Source of the DNA: Bacillota bacterium
GTDB lineage: Bacteria; Bacillota; Clostridia; Lachnospirales; Lachnospiraceae
Direction: 5' to 3'
Length of the DNA stretch: 64,000 nt
NCBI GenBank assembly: GCA_023421075.1
Contig: JAEZUM010000031.1
Coordinates: 13,836-77,835, forward strand
The notes under the pieces were generated by a model. It was given only the letters and a program-made list of their open reading frames with translations. It made no database searches and was not told where the DNA came from. The position numbers and the translations under genes were made by a program. Shown here one piece after another: positions 27,653-36,834 of this stretch (its first letter is position 1; the number at the start of each line of letters is the position of its first letter).

Positions 27653-29704
27653 TTAATAATAGATCTTTCTTCCGTTACGGTCATCCACTCCTGATTTTCT
27701 GTAGAAATAGGTGTTGATACGATCCCTCCATTCCATTGCACTTTCCAGCTGATGTTCAAAACGTTCCCTCATACGCAAGTACACATCTTGTGGCAAAAGC
27801 TCCTTTATGGATTGTAAGCTCCTCATCATATCCTCTACCTCATTAACCCCTTCAAAATGTGTATCATAAATATGCTGTATTAAAGTCTTACCGCTCTTTA
27901 GTACATAATCATAGCTCACATGATGAAAGAACAAGAGCAATTCCTCAGGACACTTCTCCAGGCTCTCATACATTGAGGCGTTGGGTTCGTTATACTGGTT
28001 GACAAAACCGGTTCCGGCCATTGTACGATTCACTCCTACCCCATTGCGATCTGCTCTGTGGTAGGTACCCCATTTGTCATATTCATACCCGTCTACATTG
28101 GGTCCGTAATGATGGTGGGGATTCACCATCCATCCGATTCCTAGGGGGGAGGTATACTTCTCATAGGTCAACCAGGAATTTATTAGTATCCCCGATATCA
28201 CCTCCAGGACTTTTTCATTCTGTCCAAAGGTGAGCAGAATCCACTCTCTCATTATCTCCTGTGATGAGAGCTCTGTATTCCAACATAGTCTTCCAAAGCC
28301 ATATAAATTGACTGCAGCGAGATCGTGGCCGGTCCAATTATCATCGTTTCCCGTATTGGCAACGGCGGCAATACCACAATTGGTCTGTCCATAGGTTCTC
28401 CCTGATACAATGTCCGCTACGGTTGCTCCGGCATCCTTGGCATAAGTATTAAAATTCAACACTTCCTTCCACATCGGAACAAGATAGCATACATGCTTTT
28501 GCTGTCCGGTATACTCCTGCGCAATCTGCACCTCAAGCATCTGATTTGTCTTCCTAAGACCTCCGAACAGAGGAGAAACCGGTTCTCTTACCTGAAAGTC
28601 CATGGGACCGTTCTTGATCTGCAGAATAACATTATCATCAAACTGCCCATCCAAATCCATAAAATGATCAAAGGCCGCTCTTGCACGATCCGTCTTATAA
28701 TCACGCCAATCCTGCTGACAATTATAAACAAAGCATCTCCAGATGAGTATTCCGTTATAGGGCTTCAACGCTCTTGCCAGAACATTGGCACCCTCTGCAT
28801 GGGTTCTTTTGTAGGTGAAGGGTCCCGGGCGCCCCTCGGAATCTGCTTTGATTAGAAAGCCTCCAAAATCCGGTATCTGATCATAAATATTCTTTGTACA
28901 GCTTCGCCACCATTCCTCCACACCCTTGTCACAAGGATCGGCCGTTCCAATCCCACCTATCTCCAAAGGCGCTGCAAAATTAGCGCTTACATATAATCTG
29001 ATCCCAAATCCGATGAAGATGTCGGCCAGCTCCTTCAGCTTACTTAGATAGCGGTCTGTTATCAATCCGGTAGCAGCTCTCCCGCGGACATTTACATTAT
29101 TGATCACAACGGCATTGATTCCAATGGAGGCCACCATTCTGGCATAATCCGTCGTTCTTTCATTCACCAGTATCTCCTCCGTCTCAAAGAAGAAGGATTC
29201 CCCTGCGTAACCACGTTCAATGCTGCCCTCAAGGTTATCCCAGTGGTTCAGCATACGGAAGTGATTCCTTGGATTCTCCAGAATTCTGATCCCTTGTAGT
29301 GTTTCTCCCATTGCTACCCGCCGAATTAACGCAAAGCTTCCATACAATATACCAACTTCTGATCTTCCGATAATATATAGATTGGTACCACTTTCATAAA
29401 GAAGGAAACCCTCTTTATCCAAAGCCTCCAAATCACCTGCTTTTTTACACACCTCATGGTTACTGAACGCAATGATAATACAATTTGAAAGAGATTCATA
29501 ATCTCTGATGTTCTGTTCTTCCAGGTATTCGGGACTGATATTAAGCATACCCTTCCATGCCGCATTTAGCTCCCGAATCGCATTTTGTGTAATTGCACCG
29601 GTTGTATTATGATCCGCTTTACACAGATAGATTTTCCGCAGCATATTTGCGTCCTTATCGTTTTCTAGCAAACGATAGTTAAGCCAGCATTGATGATAAC
29701 TCAT
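27653..29704 (-). CDS. aguA: GH67 alpha-glucuronidase
   Basis: A 683-residue GH67 enzyme that removes (4-O-methyl-)glucuronic acid from the non-reducing end of aldouronic acids from glucuronoxylan. The barrel shows GGFLIKADSEGRPGP, whose Glu is the expected acid, and FDDNVILQIKNGPMDFQ with the following REPVSPLFGG segment, which should hold the Asp and Glu pair acting as base. The length is usual. There is no signal peptide, so it acts on imported oligosaccharides. ATG 29704 has AGGAGAG at good spacing; the frame is open to 29755 without one. It lies 62 bases after the xylosidase gene and 82 bases before uxuA. Confidence 0.93.
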   Translation of the reverse strand: MSYHQCWLNYRLLENDKDANMLRKIYLCKADHNTTGAITQNAIRELNAAWKGMLNISPEYLEEQNIRDYESLSNCIIIAFSNHEVCKKAGDLEALDKEGFLLYESGTNLYIIGRSEVGILYGSFALIRRVAMGETLQGIRILENPRNHFRMLNHWDNLEGSIERGYAGESFFFETEEILVNERTTDYARMVASIGINAVVINNVNVRGRAATGLITDRYLSKLKELADIFIGFGIRLYVSANFAAPLEIGGIGTADPCDKGVEEWWRSCTKNIYDQIPDFGGFLIKADSEGRPGPFTYKRTHAEGANVLARALKPYNGILIWRCFVYNCQQDWRDYKTDRARAAFDHFMDLDGQFDDNVILQIKNGPMDFQVREPVSPLFGGLRKTNQMLEVQIAQEYTGQQKHVCYLVPMWKEVLNFNTYAKDAGATVADIVSGRTYGQTNCGIAAVANTGNDDNWTGHDLAAVNLYGFGRLCWNTELSSQEIMREWILLTFGQNEKVLEVISGILINSWLTYEKYTSPLGIGWMVNPHHHYGPNVDGYEYDKWGTYHRADRNGVGVNRTMAGTGFVNQYNEPNASMYESLEKCPEELLLFFHHVSYDYVLKSGKTLIQHIYDTHFEGVNEVEDMMRSLQSIKELLPQDVYLRMRERFEHQLESAMEWRDRINTYFYRKSGVDDRNGRKIYY

Positions 29705-29766
29705 TTTTTCTCTCCTATTCTTTATGACAAAAAAGTGGACGCTATTCGCGCCCACTTATCGTCTCC

Positions 29767-31929
29767 CTATTTCAGAATAACGGTTTTTTTAGAACGCATG
29801 ATGTTACTGTACGGTTTGTTACCGGTTAATTGAATACTTCTTGCGTCCGGCTGGCTATTTCCAATGAATACTTCGTATTCTGCTTCGTGAAGCACTAGCT
29901 TTCCGTTGTTATCATATAGTCCAAAAGCTTCGTCATTTAATTCTATCTTAATTGTTTTTTGTTCACCGGGCATCAGATTAACCTTCTTTAGTCCCTTTAG
30001 TTGATGGTTCGGAGCTCCTTCGGTATTCACTCTGACATATACCTGAACGGTCTCGGCTCCGGCATACTTACCGACGTTTTTAATATCCACGCTACAGGTA
30101 ATTGTCCTTCCCGGTTCAACCACGTCCGAGTCAATCACTACATTGCTCATCTCAAAGCCTGTATAGGATAATCCATATCCGAACGGATATAATGCCTCCT
30201 GTGACATGTAACGATACGTTCTGCCCTTCATATTATAATCCGTAAAATCAGGGAGCTCCTCGGAGGAACGATAGAAAGTAACAGGGAGCTTGCCTTCCGG
30301 CGAGAATTCACCAAATAGCATCTCAGCAATTACCTTTCCACCCTGAGCACCGGGATACCAGCCTTGTACGATGGCCGGAATGTGCTCATCTGCCCACGGA
30401 ATACTCAAAGCACTACCGGATAACAGAACTAATATAACCGGCTTACCACTTTGATACAGCTCCTTTAGAACCTCCTCCTGAAGTCCGGGAAGCTTAAGGT
30501 TTGGCTTATCGCCACTGGCAAATTCATTACCCTGATCGCCTTCTTCTCCTTCCAATCCCGGATCAAGACCAAAGCAGGCAATAATAACATCACTCTGATC
30601 ACATACGGCGCGTGCCTCTGCAATACGGTCATTCTCCTGACCTAAGCCCTGAACACGATCCTTAAATAGATGACAGCCCTCTGAGAAGAATACACGGGTA
30701 TCTTCTCCCAAGTAATCCTTTATTCCTTCCAGGATAGTAATATATTCCGATGCAGTGCCTTCATAATTACCTACCAGCGCCTTACGGTTATCTGCATTCG
30801 GTCCGATGACTCCGACCGTCTTCAGCTTACTCTTATCCAGTGGAAGGAGATTATTCTCATTCTTCAACAGAACGATGGACTTTTTGGATGCCTTCCAATT
30901 TAACATTTTGTGCTCGGTTGAATCAACCTGCTCATAGCCGATGGTGCTAAAGGGAACCTTAGACTGATCGTCAAAGAGTCCCAGCTTCATGCGCGTTGTA
31001 ACCAAACGAATGACAGCCTGATCGATTGTTTCTTCCTTAACAAGCCCGTCTCTGATGGCATATAACAGATTGCCGTACATGTTACCACAATTCAGGTCAC
31101 AGCCATTATTCATTGCCAGTGCCACAGACTCAACCGGAGTTGAGGTAACCATATGGCCTTCATGGAAATCTTTAATTGCCCAACAGTCAGAAGTTACGTG
31201 CCCCTCAAACCCCCATTGATCGCGTAAAATATCCTTTAGAAGTGTCTTACTTCCACAGCAGGGTTCTCCATTGGTACGATTATAAGCACCCATAACGGCC
31301 TCTACTCCTGCTTCCTGCACACAGGCTTTAAAGGCAGGCAGATAGGTCTCATACAAATCCTGAGTAGAAACCTCTGCATTAAAGCTATGACGGATATCCT
31401 CCGGACCGGAATGTACTGCAAAATGCTTTGCACAGGCAGCAGCCTTCATATATTTTGCATCATGCCCCTGAATACCTTGAACGAATCTGACGCCAAGTCT
31501 TGCGCTCAAATATGGATCTTCACCGTAGGTCTCATGACCTCTTCCCCATCTCGGATCTCGGAAAATATTCACATTCGGTGACCAAAAGGTTAATCCCTTA
31601 TAGATATCGGTATCATTATATTTCTGCTGCATATTAAATTTTGCTCTGCCTTCGGTAGAGATCGTATCCGCTACCTCCTCCAGAAGATCCTCATCAAAAG
31701 TAGCCGCCAAACCAATTGCCTGGGGAAACACGGTAGCTACACCGGCACGCGCAACTCCATGGAGTGCTTCATTCCACCAATTGTATGCTTTTACACCCAG
31801 TCTCTCAATCGCCGGTGCAGTATATAGAGTCTGAAAAACCTTTTCTTCCAAAGTCATTCTGGATACTAAATCCTTTGCTCTCTCTTGAAAACCTAATGTC
31901 TCATCCAAATACGCATATTTCTCTTGCAT
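29767..31929 (-). CDS. GH3 beta-xylosidase
   Basis: A 720-residue GH3 enzyme of the xylosidase branch. Asp248 in HVTSDCWAI is the nucleophile; the SDC form is typical of xylan beta-1,4-xylosidases. WWNEALHGVA and NIFRDPRWGRGHETYGEDP are further branch signatures. The second domain has GLEGEEGDQGN, likely holding the acid/base Glu, and a fibronectin-III-like domain closes the protein. There is no signal peptide. AGGAGGG lies 8 bases before the ATG. It is the first gene of the operon with GH67, uxuA and uxuB, and would trim xylo-oligosaccharides left after alpha-glucuronidase action. Confidence 0.92.
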   Translation of the reverse strand: MQEKYAYLDETLGFQERAKDLVSRMTLEEKVFQTLYTAPAIERLGVKAYNWWNEALHGVARAGVATVFPQAIGLAATFDEDLLEEVADTISTEGRAKFNMQQKYNDTDIYKGLTFWSPNVNIFRDPRWGRGHETYGEDPYLSARLGVRFVQGIQGHDAKYMKAAACAKHFAVHSGPEDIRHSFNAEVSTQDLYETYLPAFKACVQEAGVEAVMGAYNRTNGEPCCGSKTLLKDILRDQWGFEGHVTSDCWAIKDFHEGHMVTSTPVESVALAMNNGCDLNCGNMYGNLLYAIRDGLVKEETIDQAVIRLVTTRMKLGLFDDQSKVPFSTIGYEQVDSTEHKMLNWKASKKSIVLLKNENNLLPLDKSKLKTVGVIGPNADNRKALVGNYEGTASEYITILEGIKDYLGEDTRVFFSEGCHLFKDRVQGLGQENDRIAEARAVCDQSDVIIACFGLDPGLEGEEGDQGNEFASGDKPNLKLPGLQEEVLKELYQSGKPVILVLLSGSALSIPWADEHIPAIVQGWYPGAQGGKVIAEMLFGEFSPEGKLPVTFYRSSEELPDFTDYNMKGRTYRYMSQEALYPFGYGLSYTGFEMSNVVIDSDVVEPGRTITCSVDIKNVGKYAGAETVQVYVRVNTEGAPNHQLKGLKKVNLMPGEQKTIKIELNDEAFGLYDNNGKLVLHEAEYEVFIGNSQPDARSIQLTGNKPYSNIMRSKKTVILK

Positions 31930-32010
31930 CTCTGTGCCCTCCTAATGATCTATTTTTAATAAAAGTATGTACCAGTACACTAAACTTTAATTATTACTTT
32001 TATTGATTGT

Positions 32011-32031
32011 GATGTTCGCTCAAAGAACATC
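32011..32031. promoter_or_regulatory. Inverted repeat in the xylan-operon leader
   Basis: GATGTTC-N7-GAACATC is a perfect inverted repeat of 7 bases per arm between the promoter and the first gene of the operon. A smaller palindrome TGTACCAGTACA lies at 31968-31979. Either could be a binding site for the divergent AraC regulator or an RNA hairpin. Confidence 0.4.
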
Positions 32032-32034
32032 TTT

Positions 32035-32048
32035 TTAAAGCGCCTTCA
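32035..32048 (-). promoter_or_regulatory. Catabolite-responsive element (cre)-like site
   Basis: Read on the minus strand the sequence is TGAAGGCGCTTTAA, close to the CcpA site TGAAAGCGCTTTCA. It lies about 30-45 bases after the predicted transcription start, where CcpA acts as a roadblock. It suggests glucose repression of the xylan operon. Confidence 0.5.
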
Positions 32049-32084
32049 TGCACTCAGAATGCGAAAATATATCAATCACAGTCT

Positions 32085-32112
32085 ATTATACTATATTGGT
32101 TTAATCACTCAA
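32085..32112 (-). promoter_or_regulatory. Predicted sigma-A promoter of the xylan operon
   Basis: On the minus strand TTGAGT (32107-32112) and TATAAT (32085-32090) are separated by 16 bases. The start would be near 32078, leaving a leader of about 150 bases containing the cre-like site and the inverted repeat. Confidence 0.55.
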
Positions 32113-32175
32113 CAAAAAAAAGCAACTGTTTCTCATAAAATTTATGAATTATTGCTATTATTATCTTTTTTGCTC

Positions 32176-32355
32176 AAAAAAAGAGGATGGGGGTTCCTCA
32201 GAGCGATAGCCCACCCCCTGAGTCATACTCCCATCTTCCGATTTTCAGGCTGCTTTACCAAGGCAGCTTCCGCATCCCGTCGGAACAGGTTATCAACACA
32301 AATGTGTCTTCCAAAAAGTTCTCTCACAGGGAATGCTACAATTCGTTTGTCCCTA
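32176..32355 (-). ncRNA. Candidate structured non-coding RNA, family unknown
   Basis: This segment is far more GC-rich than the surrounding AT-rich intergenic DNA and folds well when read on the minus strand. TTCCGA/TCGGAA encloses a GCTGC/GCAGC hairpin, ACACA/TGTGT forms another, and a CCCTGTGAG segment can pair with CTCAGGGGG to close them. It ends with GAGGAACCCCCATCCTC followed by seven T (32176-32182), an intrinsic terminator; GGGGGT can pair with ACCCCC instead. The operon promoter lies beyond this terminator, so it looks like an independent RNA. I could not match it to SRP RNA, T-box, TPP, FMN or cobalamin signatures. The 5' end is uncertain (a TATAAT lies near 32391-32396). Confidence 0.5.
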
Positions 32356-32846
32356 CAAAACTGACATAATAGTCTAGCTAAAAATTAATTATTATAATAT
32401 ACCTTCTGACTATACACTAATACTATATCAAAATTTGCTTTTTGACCTATCATATTTTGCTGTATTAATGTCATATTTTGCGATTTTAAACGAGATTAGC
32501 ATCCTGATAACAAAATAATTTAATGATTTAACAAATGCTATTTACAAAAATAAAACTTTATAATACAATATATCACATAATATTATAATCAATTTTACCA
32601 ATGAACTATTCTATTTACTATATACGGTTCTATATATTGTACAAAGCATTTTCTTCCTTTTTATGTAAGAGGAAAATAGCAATATTTATTGTTCGAAAAT
32701 TACGTTTTGTAGCAATATTCATCACTAGGCTGCAATAAGTTGAACATTATCTCGACGCTTAAATAAAATCTCAGCATGATCCGCATGTTTAGGGTATGAT
32801 TTATGAACTTGCATCGCAATATTTGAAAGGAAACGGTGTTAATGAT

Positions 32847-33722
32847 ATGAGAATCCTGGACGGAATATTTGAAAAGGTAGATTATCAGGATAATACTTCC
32901 ATGCTGCTTCACATCAACAGTGAGGTGGATAATTATTCGGTTCACTGGCATACCGCAATTGAAATGATTATGCCGGTCGAAAATATATACACCATTAATA
33001 TCGGTAAGACAACCTATGTATTACGCGAGGGCGATATCCTGATTATCCCTCCCGGCGAACTCCATGAGCTAATAGCTCCTACCCAAGGCGTTCGACGCAT
33101 CCTGCTCTTTGATTTTTCTCTCATCAGTAATCTGAAGGGCTTATCCAATATACTGACCGTTTTGAATCAATCAAGACTAATCACACCGACAACGGCTCCT
33201 GACATACATTCCCAGCTTGTCCGGCTGTTCGATGAGATAACTTATGAGTACCGAAGCAAGAATACCCTGCGGGAAGCTGCTATCTATGCTCTTATCATCC
33301 AGATGTTCGTAGCGATGGCCCGTAAATATATGAATACCGAGAATCTGTTCCCTGATGTGAAATTAAATAAGCAAAGGGAATATATCGAGAAGTTTAATGT
33401 TATCTTTGAATATATCAATAATAATTATTCCGAGGACATTACCCTTGATAAAATCGCTGACGTTGCCGGATTCAGTAAATTCCACTTTTCCCGCTTATTT
33501 AAGCAATTTACGGATATGTCCTTCTATGATTATCTTAATCAGCGCAGAGTAAAGGAAGCTGAGAAGCTTCTCCTCGATCCCAATCTTACGATAACCGAGG
33601 TAGCTATGCGCTCCGGCTTCTCCAGCATTGCAACCTTTAATCGTGTCTTTAAGAGCTTTAAGGAATGCACTCCTACTGAATTCAAAAATTTATATCGCAG
33701 AAGGAATCATGCCCACGATTAA
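32847..33722 (+). CDS. AraC-family regulator, probable activator of the xylan genes
   Basis: A regulator of about 291 residues. An N-terminal cupin domain has HWHTAIEMI and a GDILIIPPGELHEL strand pair. The C-terminal double helix-turn-helix includes ITLDKIADVAGFSKFHFSRLFK and LTITEVAMRSGFSSIATFNRVFK, ending in ECTPTEFKN. ATG 32847 is chosen because it opens a typical cupin N-terminus, with ACGGTG upstream; the frame is open from 32796 and a start there cannot be excluded. It is divergent from the xylan/glucuronate operon and convergent with a GH43 gene, so control of xylan use by a xylo-oligosaccharide or uronate is the natural inference. Confidence 0.83.
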   Translation: MRILDGIFEKVDYQDNTSMLLHINSEVDNYSVHWHTAIEMIMPVENIYTINIGKTTYVLREGDILIIPPGELHELIAPTQGVRRILLFDFSLISNLKGLSNILTVLNQSRLITPTTAPDIHSQLVRLFDEITYEYRSKNTLREAAIYALIIQMFVAMARKYMNTENLFPDVKLNKQREYIEKFNVIFEYINNNYSEDITLDKIADVAGFSKFHFSRLFKQFTDMSFYDYLNQRRVKEAEKLLLDPNLTITEVAMRSGFSSIATFNRVFKSFKECTPTEFKNLYRRRNHAHD

Positions 33723-33802
33723 TTCGGGCAGAATGTCTAGTTCATTATCACATTCCTACTTCGCCATTTACTTTTCATAGTAGCATTTATCTTTCCTTTT
33801 TT

Positions 33803-33847
33803 AAAACACAAAAAAGCCTGCTCTCTTGCAGGCCTTTTTGTGTTTTT
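33803..33847. terminator. Bidirectional terminator between AraC and GH43 genes
   Basis: AAAACACAAAAAAGCCTGC pairs with GCAGGCCTTTTTGTGTTTT around a short CTCTCTT-type loop, with T-tracts leaving on both strands. Confidence 0.9.
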
Positions 33848-33852
33848 ATCCT

Positions 33853-35421
33853 CTATTCCATATTCTTGTATTCAAGAAAATCAAAGTCAGCAAAATTATT
33901 ACTCTCGGTATTATTCGAGGAACAATACAGTCCCAAGGTAGTTCCGACAAAACCTCCGGCGACATCACTACTCAGCATACATGCATCCACACCTGAATTA
34001 ACAGGGATGAAATTCCTGCCGTCAAAGCTATAGGAGAACATCAATACCTGCCTGTTGGCGGTTATGCGAAGCAGGATACTCTTCTGCTCTTCCTTCGGAT
34101 TCTCACAAGGTACATTACCTATCATCTCCTCTTTGCCCTCAAAGCAACGGATCACGATCATTGTCTTAACTCCATTGATCAGGGTGCATACAAACCGATA
34201 GTGATAATGATTGCTCTGCAGAAGTATCAGTCCAGCCTCTTCGCTACTACTCTTTGGTGTAAATTCCATCTGAGTCTGGATAACATAACTCATTCCGGTC
34301 TGACGCACTCCGACATAACTAGGATTCCCTCGCTCTAACATCCGATCCGGTGCTAGCTTCATACGAAGATAGCCTTTTCTTTCTGTTAGACTATAGTTCT
34401 CTACGATGGGATTACGAAGATAGAGAAAATGGAATGGCAGCTTATCACCATCAAAGTCTTCTCTGTCCGGAACAGGATCCACGATAAATTTAGGAAGATT
34501 TGGTACTTCTACCGTGTTTTCCACCAACCCGATTCCCTTATTAACCACCGGCCATCCGTCTTCCCAGGTTACCGGTACCAGGAAGGTCTCCCTGCCCAGA
34601 TTGCGATAATAACCACCGTAAGGACGAGATGCCAGAACCACCATATAGGTTTCGCCGCTTTGTGTCTCTACCAAATCCCCATGTCCAACATTGACAATTG
34701 GATAATCATGCCCTAAGTGTCGGTGAGTAAGAATCGGATTAGCGCGATGCCCGATGAACGGCTCTTTTAAGCTGCTGCCAGTAGCGATCGTTACCGCATG
34801 CTCATGCCCGGTACCTCCCTCTGCTATCATCAGATAATACCTGCCATATTTCTTATAAAGATGCGGGCCTTCCGGCCATATCGCATCGTACATGGCACCG
34901 TGCCAGATCGGATAGGAATCACCGACCAGACAGAGGGTAGTAAGATCCAACTCCTGAACATAGATTTCATTGTCTCCGAAATACTTATGATTTTCTCTCC
35001 GTTCCTTTGTCCCTGTATAATAGCATTTACCGTCATCATCAAAAAATAGGGACGGATCAATACCACCCGAGCCTAAGAATACCGGATCTGACCAAGGCCC
35101 TGCCGGATCCTTGGAAGTTACAATAAAATTACCGCCGTGAGATACATTCGTCGTAATGACATAAAAGGTTCCTTTATGATGCCTTATCGTCGGAGCATAA
35201 ATACCTCCGGAATGAGTGGCGTCTGTAAGGTCGACCTGCTCCTTCCTGTCCAGTACATTACCAATCTGCCTCCAATGAACCAGATCCCTGCTGTGAAAAA
35301 TAGGTACAGCCGGGAAATAGGCAAAGGTCGAGTTAACCAGATAATAGTCCTTTCCCACTCTGCAAACAGATGGATCAGGATAAAATCCGGGTATGATCGG
35401 GTTTTGAATTCTAGCTCTCAT
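33853..35421 (-). CDS. GH43 beta-xylosidase/alpha-arabinofuranosidase
   Basis: A 522-residue GH43 enzyme with the layout of Geobacillus XynB3: a five-bladed propeller (about 1-310) and a C-terminal beta-sandwich (about 325-520). The catalytic residues line up: Asp16 in FYPDPSV (base), Asp122 in GGIDPSLF (pKa modulator) and Glu184 in WPEGPHLY (acid). There is no signal peptide. GGAGGAG lies just before the ATG. It stands alone, flanked by a terminator, next to the xylan regulator. It should release xylose or arabinose from substituted xylo-oligosaccharides in the cytoplasm. Confidence 0.92.
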   Translation of the reverse strand: MRARIQNPIIPGFYPDPSVCRVGKDYYLVNSTFAYFPAVPIFHSRDLVHWRQIGNVLDRKEQVDLTDATHSGGIYAPTIRHHKGTFYVITTNVSHGGNFIVTSKDPAGPWSDPVFLGSGGIDPSLFFDDDGKCYYTGTKERRENHKYFGDNEIYVQELDLTTLCLVGDSYPIWHGAMYDAIWPEGPHLYKKYGRYYLMIAEGGTGHEHAVTIATGSSLKEPFIGHRANPILTHRHLGHDYPIVNVGHGDLVETQSGETYMVVLASRPYGGYYRNLGRETFLVPVTWEDGWPVVNKGIGLVENTVEVPNLPKFIVDPVPDREDFDGDKLPFHFLYLRNPIVENYSLTERKGYLRMKLAPDRMLERGNPSYVGVRQTGMSYVIQTQMEFTPKSSSEEAGLILLQSNHYHYRFVCTLINGVKTMIVIRCFEGKEEMIGNVPCENPKEEQKSILLRITANRQVLMFSYSFDGRNFIPVNSGVDACMLSSDVAGGFVGTTLGLYCSSNNTESNNFADFDFLEYKNME

Positions 35422-35563
35422 TTTGTCTCCTCCACTTACTTTAAGTCTTTTCTTTTGCTTATTCGTTTATTATTCTCAGTCTATTACCAATTTACGAAGA
35501 ATTATTTACTTTTTGCATACCTTCTGCATATGATATAGTAACGCTCTTCTAGAGGTTCATCGT

Positions 35564-35842
35564 ATGCCAAAAAGCTGGGTCTACGAACCAACGATATCCC
35601 CTTATGATGCTCTGCTTTTCTATAACGCCATGAAGCGACACTATGACCTCTTTATCTATATACCAATCGCGGTTGCCCGCCGCGAGGAGATCGGTACAAA
35701 ATATCGTTTCTTATGTATCGCTCATGATAGAAACGCTCCGGAACAGGATTCGGTCTTTGCCAGAATTGAGATATATAAGCCACTTGCGGGTATGCCCTAT
35801 GCTACCCGCCTACATAGGTTACCACAAGACGCCTGGCTATAA
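35564..35842 (+). CDS. Small hypothetical protein
   Basis: A 92-residue open frame with AGAGG eight bases before its ATG and not overlapped by any recognised gene. The product reads like a real soluble protein: mixed hydrophobic and charged residues, a central YDLFIYIPIAVARREE strand and a YRFLCIAHDRN segment, and a C-terminus ending in ARIEIYKPLAGMPYA then a basic tail. I do not recognise a family. It sits between the GH43 gene, on the opposite strand, and the 3' end of degV. Homologues in related genomes would settle whether it is real. Confidence 0.5.
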   Translation: MPKSWVYEPTISPYDALLFYNAMKRHYDLFIYIPIAVARREEIGTKYRFLCIAHDRNAPEQDSVFARIEIYKPLAGMPYATRLHRLPQDAWL

Positions 35843-35973
35843 TCAGACAAAAGAAAGGCCACCTTTCGCACCAAAGCAATCTAGAGTAATTATACTACTA
35901 TCCAGCTTCGGCTACAATAAGATAGCCTTAAGTATTTCTATCGTTTCACAACAACTGCATTTATATCGTTGCC

Positions 35974-36819
35974 CTATGCCTTACTGATATAGGTTATAAC
36001 ACAGGCACCGGGACCGGCATGCGTTCCAACAACACATCCTACCGGATGAATAGAACTTTCCTTCACCCCGTAACGTTCCTTTACACTTTCCATAAGCTGC
36101 TTGGTCTTACTATCCTCGGCGGTATACCCATAGTAGATCGGATAATTATGGTCAATTTGTCCTCTTTCCTCCATAATCTCCAGCATTTTTGCTATTCCTT
36201 TATTCGTACCACGCTCTTTTCCAACCACACCAATCACGCCGTCCTGTAGGGTGATAATCGGCTTGAACTTTAAGAGTGATCCAAGAATCGCTGAGGATTT
36301 GGACAAGCGGCCTCCTTTGTGGAGGTATTCCAAAGTATCCACCATAGCCAGAAGAACAATACGGTCCTTCACATCTTCCAGAATAGGAACAATTTCAGAA
36401 GCACTCTTTCCCTCTCGGCTAAGCTTAACAGCATATTCAACCAAAAAACGTAAGCCGGTTATGGTAATCTGACTGTCTACGATATGAATGTCCTCATACT
36501 CCGCTAAATCCTTCGCAATGGTTGCGCTCTGAACGGTACCGCTCAATTTTCCTGAAATCAGGATTACGATCACACTGTCATTTGCATTCTTGGCTTCCAG
36601 AAAGCTAGCCAGAAAATCATCCGGAGAGGGCTGGGAGGTAGTCGGCAGCTTATCTGCTTTCACCAGCTTATCATAGAAGCCCTCCATCGTTATCTCTAAA
36701 CCTTCCTTGTATTCCTTGTCTCCGAATATTACTTTCAGAGGTATGATGGTAACTCCAAGCTCTTTCGCCTGTACTGCACTGATATCTGAGGTTGAGTCTG
36801 TAATTATTCTTATTCCCAT
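35974..36819 (-). CDS. DegV family (fatty-acid-binding, FakB-like) protein
   Basis: A 281-residue DegV family protein. Family members bind a single fatty acid, and the FakB subgroup presents it to the kinase FakA for phosphorylation and entry into phospholipids. DSTSDIS at the N-terminus, TTSQPSPDDF, SGKLSGTVQSA and the HKGGRLSKSSAILGSLL segment are the conserved lipid-pocket motifs. AAAGGA precedes the ATG. It begins 15 bases after the end of the extended MarR reading frame, so the two form an operon. Whether a FakA partner exists cannot be seen in this window. Confidence 0.9.
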   Translation of the reverse strand: MGIRIITDSTSDISAVQAKELGVTIIPLKVIFGDKEYKEGLEITMEGFYDKLVKADKLPTTSQPSPDDFLASFLEAKNANDSVIVILISGKLSGTVQSATIAKDLAEYEDIHIVDSQITITGLRFLVEYAVKLSREGKSASEIVPILEDVKDRIVLLAMVDTLEYLHKGGRLSKSSAILGSLLKFKPIITLQDGVIGVVGKERGTNKGIAKMLEIMEERGQIDHNYPIYYGYTAEDSKTKQLMESVKERYGVKESSIHPVGCVVGTHAGPGACVITYISKA

Positions 36820-36834
36820 AGAATTCCTTTCTTC

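Noticed and set aside
27571..27759. N-terminal extension of UxuA
   Set aside because: It overlaps the alpha-glucuronidase coding region in another frame and precedes the standard UxuA opening at 27570, which has its own ribosome binding site.
32176..32355. Signal recognition particle RNA or a T-box/TPP/FMN/cobalamin riboswitch
   Set aside because: The diagnostic sequences of these RNAs (for example GGTCCGGAAGGAAGCAGC for SRP or AGGGTGG for T-boxes) are not present, so only an unassigned structured RNA is claimed.
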